NCBI GenBank assembly: GCA_023362775.1
Contig: JALMGJ010000002.1
Location: 69,417,414 to 69,481,413, forward strand
Direction: 5' to 3'
Length of the DNA: 64,000 bases
DNA from: Charina bottae
Lineage: Eukaryota > Chordata > Lepidosauria > Squamata > Charinaidae
The notes below the pieces were generated by a model. That model did not search any database. It was not told where the DNA came from and saw only the letters and a list, made by a program, of their open reading frames with translations. A program made the position numbers and the translations under genes. Positions 22,862 to 32,366 of the stretch are shown here, one piece after another. The stretch's first letter is position 1. Each line of letters starts with the position of its first letter.

Positions 22862-23487
22862 TCCCTTCTCACCCCTATGGGTGGTATGTGTCTTCCTCAA
22901 CCTCGGGTCCTCTACCAGAGGCCTGGGAGTTTGAGGGTTCTGCGCAGTATCGTAGCTGTTCCTAGCACTGCACCCTTCTGGACAGAGAGCTCTGATGTTG
23001 CTCCTGGGATCTGTTGGAGCCACTCTCCCAGCTTAGGAGACACAGCCCTGAGTGCTCCTACCACCACTGGGACCACTTTGGCCTTCATTTTCCACATCCT
23101 CTCCAGTTCCTCCTTCAGGCCCTGGTACTTCTCCAGCTTCTCATACTCCTTCTTCCTGATGTTGCTGTCACTTGGCACCGTTACATCTATCACTGCTGTC
23201 TTCTGGTCTTTGTCTACTACCACGATGTCTGGTTGATTGGTCAGTACCTGCCTGTCTGTCTGTATCTGGAAGGCCCACAGGATCTTATCTCTGTTATTCT
23301 TCAAGACCTTCTGTGGAATCTCCCATCTGGACTTGGGAGGGTCTAGCCCATATGCTGCGCAGATGTTCCTGTACACAATGCCAGCTACTTGGTTGTGCCG
23401 TTCAGTGTCTGCTGTTCCTGCCTGCATCTTACACCTTGCCGCTATGTGTTGGACTGTCTCTGAGGCCTCTCTTCACAGTCTGCACTG
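22862..23487 (-). pseudogene. R4-like LINE C-terminus with restriction-like endonuclease
   Basis: The minus strand encodes a cysteine-histidine knuckle (CRLC-type with the second Cys changed to a stop, then HIAARC) and then an open 171-residue frame. This holds QPDIVVVDKDQKTAVIDVTV, the PD...D core of a restriction-like nuclease, followed by KLEKYQGLKEEL and a conserved tail ILRRTLKLPGLW. This arrangement is known from R2/R4-type LINEs, which carry a C-terminal restriction-like nuclease instead of an N-terminal apurinic one. The reverse transcriptase is missing through 5' truncation. TATC tracts lie on both sides. Confidence 0.85.
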
Positions 23488-23550
<63 letters not shown>

Positions 23551-23628
23551 CATCCATCCATCCATCCATCCATCCATCCATCCATCCATCTATCTATCTA
23601 TCTATCTTCATCTATCTATCTATCTGCT
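23488..23628. repeat. TATC/CATC microsatellite
   Basis: TATC tetramers, then CATC, then TATC again. Confidence 0.97.
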
Positions 23629-24423
23629 GAGGATATCAGTTCCTGCACCTGAGAAAATGAACACCACTTCGGTTGTGGATCACAGCAACACTGTTGATCT
23701 TTAAGATGACACAGGGAAAGATGCTTGAGCGATCCAGTCTTTTCAAATCCTGCTGGGAACTGAGAGAATCCTGTAGAGGTGGGAAATGCAGTTTATTCTT
23801 TAAATCTAATATTTCTCCTTATTGTGTGATCTCAGTTAACAGTCTCTCTCTTTCTCTCCATATTTATCTAGCTAGCTAGCTATTATCTGGAAGTGCATTA
23901 AAATATATTTCAGGGTAGAATCTGCTTAGAAACTCTACATGTATATAAAATGCATACACTGTGCAATTTCAGCTCATATTGCAGAGTTTCAACGTTAAAA
24001 TAGATAGGACAACATAAAGAGAAGAGCAACTCCTCTACTTTTCTCACTCTATCCAAGCTCTTTTTTCACCCTGCCCTTGAAACTAATGAAATAGAATTGA
24101 TCTATAGCAATTTCAAGGCTGGTGAAGATCAGCTGCTAATTTAGTGCAATGTCTAGGGGACAAGAGGCCACTTGTCACCCAGCATCACCCTCAGCCCAGC
24201 ACACCTTGTTGCTTCTACTGAGTCCTCAAGACGAGTCTTGGGCAATTGGTCTTACTTGATGGTGCCTGATAGAATACTGTCATTTTTTAACATACACACC
24301 AATTTTAGCTTGTGATTTAGTAGTTTTATTTGTGAGGCGTTACATTAGACTACCAGAACAAACCACCATTTCCCCCATTTTATAGACTAAACACTGATAA
24401 CAGTCAGAGCTTCAGGTGGTATC
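23629..24423. other. Unassigned region
   Basis: No supported feature; short open frames only. Confidence 0.5.
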
Positions 24424-24431
24424 ATTTAAAG

Positions 24432-24875
24432 CAGAGATTTCCAAACTGTGTGTCGTGACACAAAAGTGTGTCGCCACACACAGTCTGGTGTGTCGCCACA
24501 CAACCCGGAAGTGCTGATCATCATCAGCGCTTCCGGGTTTTCCCGCGGCGACACACCAACGGCGGCGCGCAAAAACCGAAAGCGGCAGCAGCGCTTCTGG
24601 GTTTTTGCGCGCTGCCGCAATGGCGGCACTTCCGGGTTTTCCCGCGGCGACACACCAACGGTGGTTGGTGTGTCGCCGCGGGAAAACTTTGGAAAGCCCT
24701 GCGTTAGTGTGTTGGCTGCAGTGTCTGGGTGTGTCGCGGCTCCTGCCGCCTCCGAGCGCTGCCAGGATTCCGCGCAGGTCCTAGTGCCTGCCTTGTGCCC
24801 TGCTGTAAGAGTGTGTCGCGAAATGATGCATGTCTAAAAAGTGTGTCACCAACATGAAAAGTTTGGAAAGCTCTG
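24432..24875. mobile_element. Composite hAT element, family B copy 2
   Basis: The whole unit has an 8-bp duplication ATTTAAAG (24424-24431, 24876-24883) and outer ends CAGAGATTTCC and GGAAAGCTCTG. Inside, at 24701, a second terminus (TTTGGAAAGCCCTG) completes an element of its own (24432-24701). The remaining 24702-24875 matches the right two thirds of family B copy 1. So a complete element is fused to a left-truncated relative. The left part contains GCGACACACCAACGG palindromes and three CTTCCGGG-type repeats. There is no transposase. Confidence 0.85.
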
Positions 24876-25122
24876 ATTTAAAGGAAGTTAACCCTTTAAA
24901 TGATACCACCATGGACCAAATCGTTTTAGTTTGGGTTGAGTGAATTATTAAGAGCATAAAACCACTTTGCTATCTACTGTATTTTCTAGCATCCTTTGCA
25001 TCCAGCTTCCCCAAAATAGAGATTTTACTCTTTACCTCAGTAGGGGGAGCTCACAACACTGCTCTGTTTTGGGGCCTGCATGTCTGTGTGCATCCCCACA
25101 TATTTGTATCTTCCCAAGGTGA

Positions 25123-25455
25123 AGGGGCGTGGTGGCTCAGCGGGTAAGACGCCAGGCTTGTTCATCGGAGGATCGCAAGTTCGGAGGTTCGAATCCCTAG
25201 CCCTGCGTGACGGAGTGAGCTCCCGCACTCGCCCCAGCTCTTGCCGACATAGCAATTTGAAAGCATGCAAATGCAAGTAGATTAATAGGCACCACCTCGG
25301 TGGGATGGCAACAGCATTCTGCGTGCACCATGCCGGCCACATGACCATGGAAGCGTCTTCGGACAACGCTGGCTCTTCGGCTAACAAACGGAGATGAGCA
25401 CCGGCCCCTAGAGTCGGACACGACTGCACAAGTGTGTGGGGGGTACCTTTTTTTT
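25123..25455 (+). mobile_element. tRNA-derived SINE with BovB-like tail (Sauria-type)
   Basis: The head resembles a tRNA gene: A box TGGCTCAGCGGGTAAGACG and B box GGTTCGAATCC, which would form an internal Pol III promoter. The body is conserved among four copies here (GCATGCAAATGCAAGTAGAT, GTCTTCGGACAACGCTGGC). The tail holds AGAGTCGGACACGACT, also found at the end of BovB, and ends in ACCTT-type sequence. A 7-bp duplication AAGGTGA flanks it (25116-25122, 25456-25462). I infer BovB moved it. The name Sauria SINE is from memory of the family and should be treated as tentative. Confidence 0.85.
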
Positions 25456-25462
25456 AAGGTGA

Positions 25463-26931
25463 TTTAGGGAACACAGGCACATACATCCTACCTGAAATGC
25501 CGAAGGATACTTCCAAACTATAGAGTGAATCTATAGCTTAAGCATAGAGAAAAGTTGAACTTTGCCTGGAGTGGGAGTGCAGAAACCTCATACTGATAGG
25601 GGAGCAGGGAAAGCCCTTGAAATGCCTTTGCAAGGGCTATGAGCATCCAGCATTCAGCTTGCTGGCACAGAGTTTCTTAATTGCCTATATTTTAATAATC
25701 CTTCTCACTTTTTGTTGTGAGATAGGAGCAACATTTGAAGAGGATAGTCTCCTGCATCCTAGCTTATATTTTCAGCACTAATGATTCATCTTCAGGAGGG
25801 GAGAAAAGGGGAGGGCACCAACTTCTCATTATTAGCAAGTATCAAAAACCTTTCTTTTGCATTTCAACCTTGATGATATCCAAAAGCACGAATTCTAAAT
25901 CTTGCAACTACTCAAGATTTCATTGTTACTCAATACATACACAAAGCCTGTAGTGCCATAATGTGACTTGATTAAATGAAGATTAGGGTTCCTGTGAGTC
26001 TATTATCTCTGATGAAACACTAGTTTTGATAGGTGTCCCACCATAACAACACTATGGTGAGGCATAGAATCATCATCTTGTATGCAATCTAACCCTAAGG
26101 AAAACTACCTTTTAAACCAGCATTATGTAATATAATGCCCTTTGTTTGAGATTTGTTTCATCATCTTCTTACTGACCTGTGCCCTGGTTGGGCTCATACC
26201 TGAAAGGAAAGAGGATTAGAATCCTATCACAAATGGCCATTTAAAGCTAGTTTAACCAGTTCCTGTTTTGATACTTTGTTAGCTGCCTTCTGAAATTGTT
26301 TAGTAAGAATCACCAGAGTTGTTGCTCACTCCCTATTTGGGTCCCAGAAACTCACCTATCAGTGAGAGCAACACTTGTCACATTTTATAAGAACTGGCAC
26401 ATCCTTACAAAACAAAGGATCAATAGCTGGACTCAGTTTAAAATAGCTTTCTATATTTCTATTACTCTATAAGTTAGAAATGTGTGCCCCAAAGTTTACT
26501 GTATGATATGGTCCTTATACATTTCTTTCTCTGTATTTTCCCAAAGCTACATTTTTATTAGCAATTTTTTATCTTCTGGGGTCTTCCATGACTCCATGTG
26601 TTGATTCAAGATAGATCCACTTGAGCTCTGCATATGTAATAAATTAATAAATGAATGAATCAGCTGTCTAAACCTGTATAATCTTGCTTGAATAAAGGAA
26701 ATGAAGGGATAATTTGCCTCAAGGTTTGAACAATTATGATGCATTCATTAAGTATAAAATGGTACCTAAGTGTATAGCCACTGCCTTAAGAGCACCTGTC
26801 GGCAATAATAATACTTCATTCTTACACAGTTGCCTCCACTTTGATGCACTCAACAAACAGGAACTAATTAGTTGTCACAGACTGTCTAGAAAAGAAGAAG
26901 AGCTTGCATTTGCTCCATAGCTCCTGTTGTT
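25463..26931. other. Unassigned region
   Basis: No gene or recognised repeat seen. Confidence 0.5.
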
Positions 26932-27102
26932 TAGAGGGATGGGGGGGAGAGGGTAAAAAGTCAAGATGGCGGCCATGACTGCATGATCAAAGCTCTGTCC
27001 CCATTATCATGCAGTGCATGAGCAACACACATTTTAAAAGGATGGGGCTTTGATTATACAGTTGCAACTGCCATCTTGACTTTTGTGACACTCGCCCCTC
27101 TG
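26932..27102. mobile_element. Palindromic MITE, copy 1
   Basis: Arms AAAAGTCAAGATGGCGGCCA (near 26955) and CTGCCATCTTGACTTTT (near 27069) are inverted complements, with further inner pairing (GATCAAAGC / GGCTTTGATTATA). A related palindrome lies at 55610-55757. No clear target duplication, so the superfamily is unknown. Confidence 0.7.
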
Positions 27103-27604
27103 AGAATTTATCAAGCTGCTTCCTTTGAATCCCCAAATGTATAATCAAAGAACGTCCACATAACATGCTTAACTCAGTTCTTCCTGGTGGTTCTGAAGGA
27201 ACATGTTCACGTTAAGTGGGCCAGCAAGTATCTTGTGCAAAACAGAGACTCCCCACCTGCTTTCTTCAGGAGATTTCTAGCATCCCGTGAACCTTTGTAT
27301 CAGAAGAATATTAATAATGTGCTGCATGATATCTCTAGCCTCTTCCCATTTATCAGGCAGGCAGCAGTAAGCATGAGGAGACTATTACATCCAATCAGTA
27401 GGCCTTGTGTGGCAAAGGCTAGGCCTTTGCAGCGATTTATGAGAAGGAAAAACTTGTTTTTTATAGCCACTCTTTCTCACCAATGTTTTTTCTTGGAGGA
27501 TTGGCTATGCAAAATGGGTTAATGAACTCAGGTGTCCCCAAAATACAACTGAGTAGATTAAGTTATTTTAACCCCATGCATGACTGATCTGTTTTGGGTT
27601 ATAT

Positions 27605-28055
27605 GCAGTTTGGTCTAGTGGTTAAGGCACCAGGCTAGAAACCAGGAGACTGAGAGTTCTAGTCCCGCCTCAGGCATGAAAGCCGGCTGGGTGACCTTGG
27701 GCCAGTCTCTCTCTCTCTCAGCCCTAGGAAGGAGCCAATGGCAAACCAGGAGACTGAGAGTTCTAGTCCCGCCTTAGGCATGAAAGCCGTCTGGGTGACC
27801 TTGGGCCAGTCCCTGTCTCTCAGCCCTAGGAAAGAGCCAATAGGAAACCAGGAGACTGTGAGTTCTAGTCCCGCCTTAGGCATGAAAGCCGGCTGGGTGA
27901 CCTTGGGCCAGTCCCTCTCTCTCAGCCCAGCTCACCTCACAGGGTTGCTGTTGTGGGGAAAATAGGAGGAGGATGATATGTTCCCCGCCTTGAGTTATTT
28001 ATAAAAACAATAAAGGTGGGATAAAAAAAATCTAAATAAATAAATAAAATATGTA
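27605..28055 (+). mobile_element. tRNA-headed SINE with triplicated body
   Basis: The A box (TGGTCTAGTGGTTAAGGC, 27610-27627) and B box (GAGTTCTAGTCCCG) begin a SINE whose next about 103 bp occur three times, starting near 27639, 27743 and 27845 with AAACCAGGAGACTG. Each repeat carries a B-box-like sequence, but only the first has an A box. The tail is TTCCCCGCCTTGAGTTATTT followed by AATAAAGGTGGGATA and AAATAAAT repeats, a CR1/L2-like ending. Confidence 0.85.
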
Positions 28056-28830
28056 ATCCTTAGGGTTTAGTTTTGAGGTCAATAGACTCTTTGATATTTC
28101 TACAACACGTATTGTAGAACCCCTCTTTGATCCAGTTAAGTGTGTTATAGGAAAAGGCCCCAAAGTATGGCGTTGAGCTGCTCTCTCGGTAGCATTGGCA
28201 AAGAGATCAGCATGGCACAAGCCTATCTCATATTTGGTGGAGGGAACCCACAGAAAGATCGGACTGAAAGTTATATCAGCTTCAGCACCCAGCTTTCTAC
28301 TCTAGTGTATGAGAAGTCCACAAGAAGGACATGAATCCAATAGGTCCCTTGTGTTGTTATTACTAGCATCTGCTATTCAGAGGCAAGGATAGAGGTAGCA
28401 CCTGATCAACATAACTCACCCTCTGTTTAAAGACATTTATGTTGGCAATCTTCACCAACATCCTAGAAGAAAATGCTGCTTTTAAAATAATAAAATATGA
28501 TTGGGGTGGCGGGGGGAGTTCTGCTAAATACTGACATTTACCACAGTGATGAGAATGATTTGGGTGATGAACAAGTCTGCTTTGGAATTGTAACAAAAGA
28601 ACATCATTTATAACTTCTATAACAGGAAAGACAATAGGCTGACCTTACAATTTTATCAATAAATATTGTAATTTTCTGACATTTCTTACTGCCTCCAAAA
28701 CTTACTTTGGCTAAAACACATTCATGTGGCAGGTGACAAACCAGTTCTTGAGCTAGGGAAACACAGAGATTGGATTTTATAACCATATATATATACTGCT
28801 ACTACTACCACTACTACTAATAAAGCGACT
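28056..28830. other. Unassigned region
   Basis: No supported feature. A short TAC trinucleotide repeat is at 28795-28818. Confidence 0.5.
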
Positions 28831-28839
28831 CTCTTTCTC

Positions 28840-29225
28840 AGTTCTCAGAAACGACAGGCTTGGGCTAAGGCCAGGTTTGTGCCACTGTCTTCATTTAATG
28901 GTACCCAACAGGGCCTTTACTCTGGAACAATGTCACACCCTCCCCTCAGCTCTCCTTGAAGGCCGATGCAGGAAGATTCCTTACCTGGAGAGATAATGCC
29001 CCTTTGACTCTGGTCACAAAGAAACAACAGAGCATGTACTCCTCCAGTGCCTGTATTATAGAGACATTCGTACTAGCCTCATCTTACCATTATTGTATAA
29101 ATACCCAAGGTGCTCAGGACAATTTTACACCTCCCTACTGCTGTCAGATACCAACCCAGTTACAACACTCAGTGTTGCCAGGTTCTGCGCAGTAGCGCTT
29201 AAAATCTGTCAGATGATGACTGGTG
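28840..29225 (+). pseudogene. LINE ORF2 C-terminal fragment with zinc knuckle
   Basis: One plus-strand frame (interrupted by a stop) reads CPFDSGHKETTEHVLLQC, then YYRDIR and LLLSDTNPV and VARFCAVALKI. This C...H...C knuckle plus following pattern parallels the C-terminus of the intact LINE at 48923-52360 (CVCGDPAIEDIAHVLFDC), so it is a 5'-truncated relative, probably of the I/Vingi group. It is not functional. Confidence 0.65.
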
Positions 29226-29274
29226 CCATAAACTAGTCTTTTTTTTTAATCCATTCAGAGACTGCCTGGACAAG

Positions 29275-29325
29275 TCCCTGCAGTTTTCTTGGCAAGGTTT
29301 TTCAGAAGTGGTTTGCCTCTTAATG
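29275..29325 (-). mobile_element. SINE fragment
   Basis: CAGTTTTCTTGGCAAGGTTT and GAAGTGGTTTGCC are the reverse complement of the SINE block near 21055-21085. A similar worn piece is at about 33784-33815. Confidence 0.55.
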
Positions 29326-29456
29326 AGCACTTAATTCATCATACTAGAGTGCTCTGTAATTTGATAGATATAGTCTTCACATACTAACTTTTATGCTCTT
29401 CTACACCCATTTAATGCTCTTACCCCTCATTTGAGATTTCCTTCAGATTTTTGTGA

Positions 29457-29512
<56 letters not shown>

Positions 29513-29513
29513 A
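29457..29513. repeat. TATC microsatellite
   Basis: About fourteen TATC tetramers, immediately upstream of a SINE insertion. Confidence 0.96.
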
Positions 29514-29523
29514 TCATCTATCT

Positions 29524-29855
29524 GGCGTGGTGGCTCAGTGGGTAATACACCAAGCTTGTCGATCGGAAGATTGCAAGTTTGGAGGTTCGAATACCTAGCC
29601 CCGTGTGACGGAGTGAGCTCCCGCACTAGCCCCAGCTCTTGCCAACCTAGCAATTCGAAAGCATGCAAATGCAAGTAGATTAATAGGTACCACTTCGGTG
29701 GGTAGGTAACAGCGTTCCGTGTGCGTCATGCTGGCCACATGAACACGGAAGCATCTTCGGACAACGCTGGCTCTTCGGCTAACAAACGGAGATGAGCACT
29801 GGCCCCAAGAGTCGGACACGACTGCTCAAATGTGCGGGGGGAACCTTTACCTTTT

Positions 29856-29857
<2 letters not shown>
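29524..29857 (+). mobile_element. Sauria-type SINE inserted in a TATC tract
   Basis: Full-length copy with A box (TGGCTCAGTGGGTAA), B box (GGTTCGAATACC, one change), conserved body and tail AGAGTCGGACACGACT then AACCTTTACCTTTT. TATC repeats flank both ends, so the SINE split or landed at the edge of a microsatellite. Confidence 0.88.
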
Positions 29858-29895
<38 letters not shown>

Positions 29896-29961
29896 CCTAC
29901 CTACCTACCTACCTACCTATCATCCATCCATCCATCCATCCATCCATCCATCCATCCATCC

Positions 29962-30004
<43 letters not shown>
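29858..30004. repeat. TATC/TACC/CATC microsatellite
   Basis: TATC, TACC, CATC and again TATC blocks. Confidence 0.97.
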
Positions 30005-30007
30005 ATT

Positions 30008-30720
30008 GATGCTCTCTGAGCCTTGTTGTTTTCTTGCAGACGTTTCATTGCCAGGCTAGGCAATGTCCCTAGTGTAAGGACTGTAACAGCCACTATGTAG
30101 GACAGACTGGCAGAAGACTAGCAGAACGCATCCAAGAACACGAACTAGCAGTCAGAAGACACGATGAAAACACCTTAATCTCACAACACATGGACAGACT
30201 TAACCATACTTTCAACTGGGAAACTGTGAGCATCTTAAAACAAGCGAAATCCAAAAATGCTAGAGAATTTCTGGAAGCTTGGCACTCAGACAAAGCAGCC
30301 ATCAACAGACACATAGAGGTAAACAACATTTACATACCATTCATAAGAGACAATAGAAAAGCCAGAAGACCAGAACACCTCCTTGCCAGCAATCATCACC
30401 CAGATAGGCAAAGATTAACAGCAAGATTAGCAGAGGAGCAATCAAACAACACAATAGACCCTAATCAAGGAACTTTTAACTCAGTCAATCAACAGAGTAG
30501 CAAACAACAACCCAATCAAGGTACTACCAAGGAGAGTACAACACCCCCACCAACACAGGCAGGACAAGACAGGGTATATAAACAGAAAGCAAGTCCCACT
30601 CCCTTTTCACACTGAAGATGTTGCCTACTCTGGCAATGAAACATCTGCAAGAAAACAACAAGGCTCAGAGAGCACCAAGGACTCCACAGTTCAACCCTGA
30701 GCTACAAATATTCTCTTCGA
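30008..30720 (+). pseudogene. Penelope-like element copy 1: GIY-YIG nuclease end with inverted tail
   Basis: Left, 30010-30057 is the inverted complement of the element's own 3' tail (TTGCAGACGTTTCATTGCCA versus TGGCAATGAAACATCTGCAA at 30632). Then a plus frame (30190-30615 and upstream) encodes the GIY-YIG nuclease from about CNSHYVGQTGRRLAERIQEH, through NTFNW-like, FLEAWHSD and INRHIEVNNIYIPF. The conserved Arg of RRLAER and the Glu of AREFLEAW are visible. The reverse transcriptase is absent from this copy. It is followed directly by copy 2, the tandem arrangement typical of these elements. Confidence 0.88.
30604..30655 (+). ncRNA. Hammerhead-ribozyme-like motif, decayed (PLE copy 1)
   Basis: CTGAAGA at 30612-30618, stem II TTGCC/GGCAA, then GAAAC at 30638. 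Stem I pairing is largely lost (CACA versus TGCA) and the cleavage triplet is ATC instead of GTC. Confidence 0.45.
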
Positions 30721-30755
30721 TTGATATATATATATCAATTAAACAAATCAAAGGA

Positions 30756-30756
<1 letters not shown>

Positions 30757-30807
<51 letters not shown>

Positions 30808-30835
30808 TGTATATATATACACATACATATATATA
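30757..30835. repeat. TA/TG microsatellite interrupting the PLE reverse transcriptase
   Basis: TA, TG and TA dinucleotide blocks, bounded by a 16-bp direct repeat AAACAAATCAAAGGAA (30741-30756 and 30836-30851) that belongs to the RT reading frame. Confidence 0.95.
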
Positions 30836-32160
30836 AAACAAATCAAAGGAACACCCATGGGATCACCACTTTCAGGACTCATAGCAGAGATTGTAATGCA
30901 GTGTCTAGAAATGATAGCACTCTCACATATACAACCCAAAGTATGAATCCCTTATGTAGATGACACGTTCATCATCATAATAAAGGAACCACTGGAGGAA
31001 ACACATGAAACCATCAACAACATCTTCAATGGAGTAAAATTCACAAGGGAAGAAGAAAACAACAACACACTACCCTTCTTAGACATCCTCATCAGTAGAG
31101 GAAATGATGGCATTCTAGAAACACAAGTCTACCGGAAATCTACCCACACTAACCAAGTGCTCCATTACCAAAGCAACAACCCAACCTCCCAAGAGAGAAG
31201 CTGTGTAAGAACATTATTCAGACAAGCACTAACGCATTACAGCAACCCAGAACACCAGAAAAAGGAAACAGATAATCTATACAGCATCTTCCAGCAAAAT
31301 GGATATCCACTCAATTTTATCAAAAAGTGCCTGACCACCCAACCCACTACAACACAACCAACAGAAGCTATGAAAAGGATAACACTGCCATACATCAGAA
31401 ACATCTCAGAAACTACCAATAGACTGTTACAACCACATAGCATCACCATAGCACATAAACCAACCAAAACCCTTCAGAACATCTTAAGTAATCCAAAAGA
31501 CCCAGTAGCCTAAGAAGAAAAAACAGGAGTTATCTACAACCTACAGTGTAAGGACTGTAGCAGCCACTATGTAGGACAGACAGGCAGAAGACTAGCAGAG
31601 CGCATCCACGAACACCAACTAGCAGTCAGAAGACATGATGAAAACTCCTTAATCTCACAACACATGGACAGATTCAACCATACTTTCAACTGGGAAACTG
31701 TAAGCATCTTAAACCAAACCAAATTCAAAAATGCTAGAGAATTCCTGGAAGCTTGGCACTCAGACAAAGCAGCCATCAACAGACACATAGAGGTAAACAA
31801 CATTTACATACCATTCATAAGAGACAATAGAAAAGCCAGAAGACCAGAACCCCTCCTTGCCAGCAATCAACACCCAGATAGGCAAAGATTAACACCAGGA
31901 TTAGCACCAGAGGAACAATCAAACAGCACAATATACCATAATCAAGGAACTAATAACTCAGTAAATCAGCCAAGCAGCAAACAACAGCCCAATCAAGGAA
32001 CTCCTAAGGAGAGAACAACACCCCCACCAACACAGGCAGGACAAGCCATGGTATATAAACAGAGAGCAAGTCTCACTCCCTTTTTGCACTGAAGATGTTG
32101 CCTAATCTGGCAATGAAATGTCTGCAAGAAAACAACAAGGCTCAGAGAGCACCAAGGACT
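30836..32160 (+). pseudogene. Penelope-like element copy 2: RT plus GIY-YIG nuclease
   Basis: One plus frame reads RT motif B (TPMGSPLSGLIAE, 30851) and catalytic motif C (YVDDTF, 30955). It continues through LPFLDILI and ends the RT with a stop at about 31511. The same frame goes on to GVIYNLQCKDC and HYVGQTGRRLAERIHEH, the GIY-YIG nuclease with its preceding CX2C, up to 32092. Two nonsense codons (after HIQPKV, and after PKDPVA) make it inactive. The RT N-terminus is missing. Penelope-like RTs resemble telomerase and use GIY-YIG nicking rather than apurinic or restriction-like nucleases. Confidence 0.92.
32081..32132 (+). ncRNA. Hammerhead ribozyme candidate in PLE tail
   Basis: Stem I: TTTTTGCA (32081-32088) can pair with TGCAAGAA (32123-32130) with one G-U. 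Then comes core CTGAAGA (32089-32095), stem II GTTGCC/GGCAAT around a TAATCT loop, and core GAAA (32115-32118). TGTC follows and supplies the GUC cleavage triplet. Stem III would be only a few bases and, as in the ancestral ACGT form, self-complementary, so a dimer is more likely active. One extra U after CUGAAGA departs from the consensus. Hammerheads in Penelope-like elements are known; activity here is inference. Confidence 0.6.
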
Positions 32161-32164
32161 ACAC

Positions 32165-32243
<79 letters not shown>

Positions 32244-32283
32244 TACACGCGCGCGCGCACACACACGCACACACACACACACA
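32161..32283. repeat. ACACAT hexamer array with GC and AC blocks
   Basis: About fifteen ACACAT units, then GCGCGC and ACAC repeats. Confidence 0.97.
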
Positions 32284-32366
32284 CTTTAATGTATTTTTAT
32301 GCTTTTAAATGTACCCCACCCTCCTTATGCTGGTCTTTGACCGTAATAAAGATTTGATTTGATTTG
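32284..32366 (+). mobile_element. LINE 3' tail fragment
   Basis: TGCTGGTCTTTGACCGTAAT followed by AAAGATTTGATTTGATTTG resembles the 3' end of a LINE tailed by a short repeat; the intact LINE ends similarly (GGTCGTAAGACTAATCAATA). No coding sequence. Confidence 0.5.

Noticed and set aside
22912..23427. 171-residue frame as a host nuclease gene
   Set aside because: Matches the C-terminus of R4-type LINEs with an upstream broken knuckle; a retroelement remnant, not a host gene.
22719..30004. CRISPR-like or other spaced-repeat arrays
   Set aside because: All arrays are gap-free microsatellites without unique spacers, and the sequence is eukaryotic.
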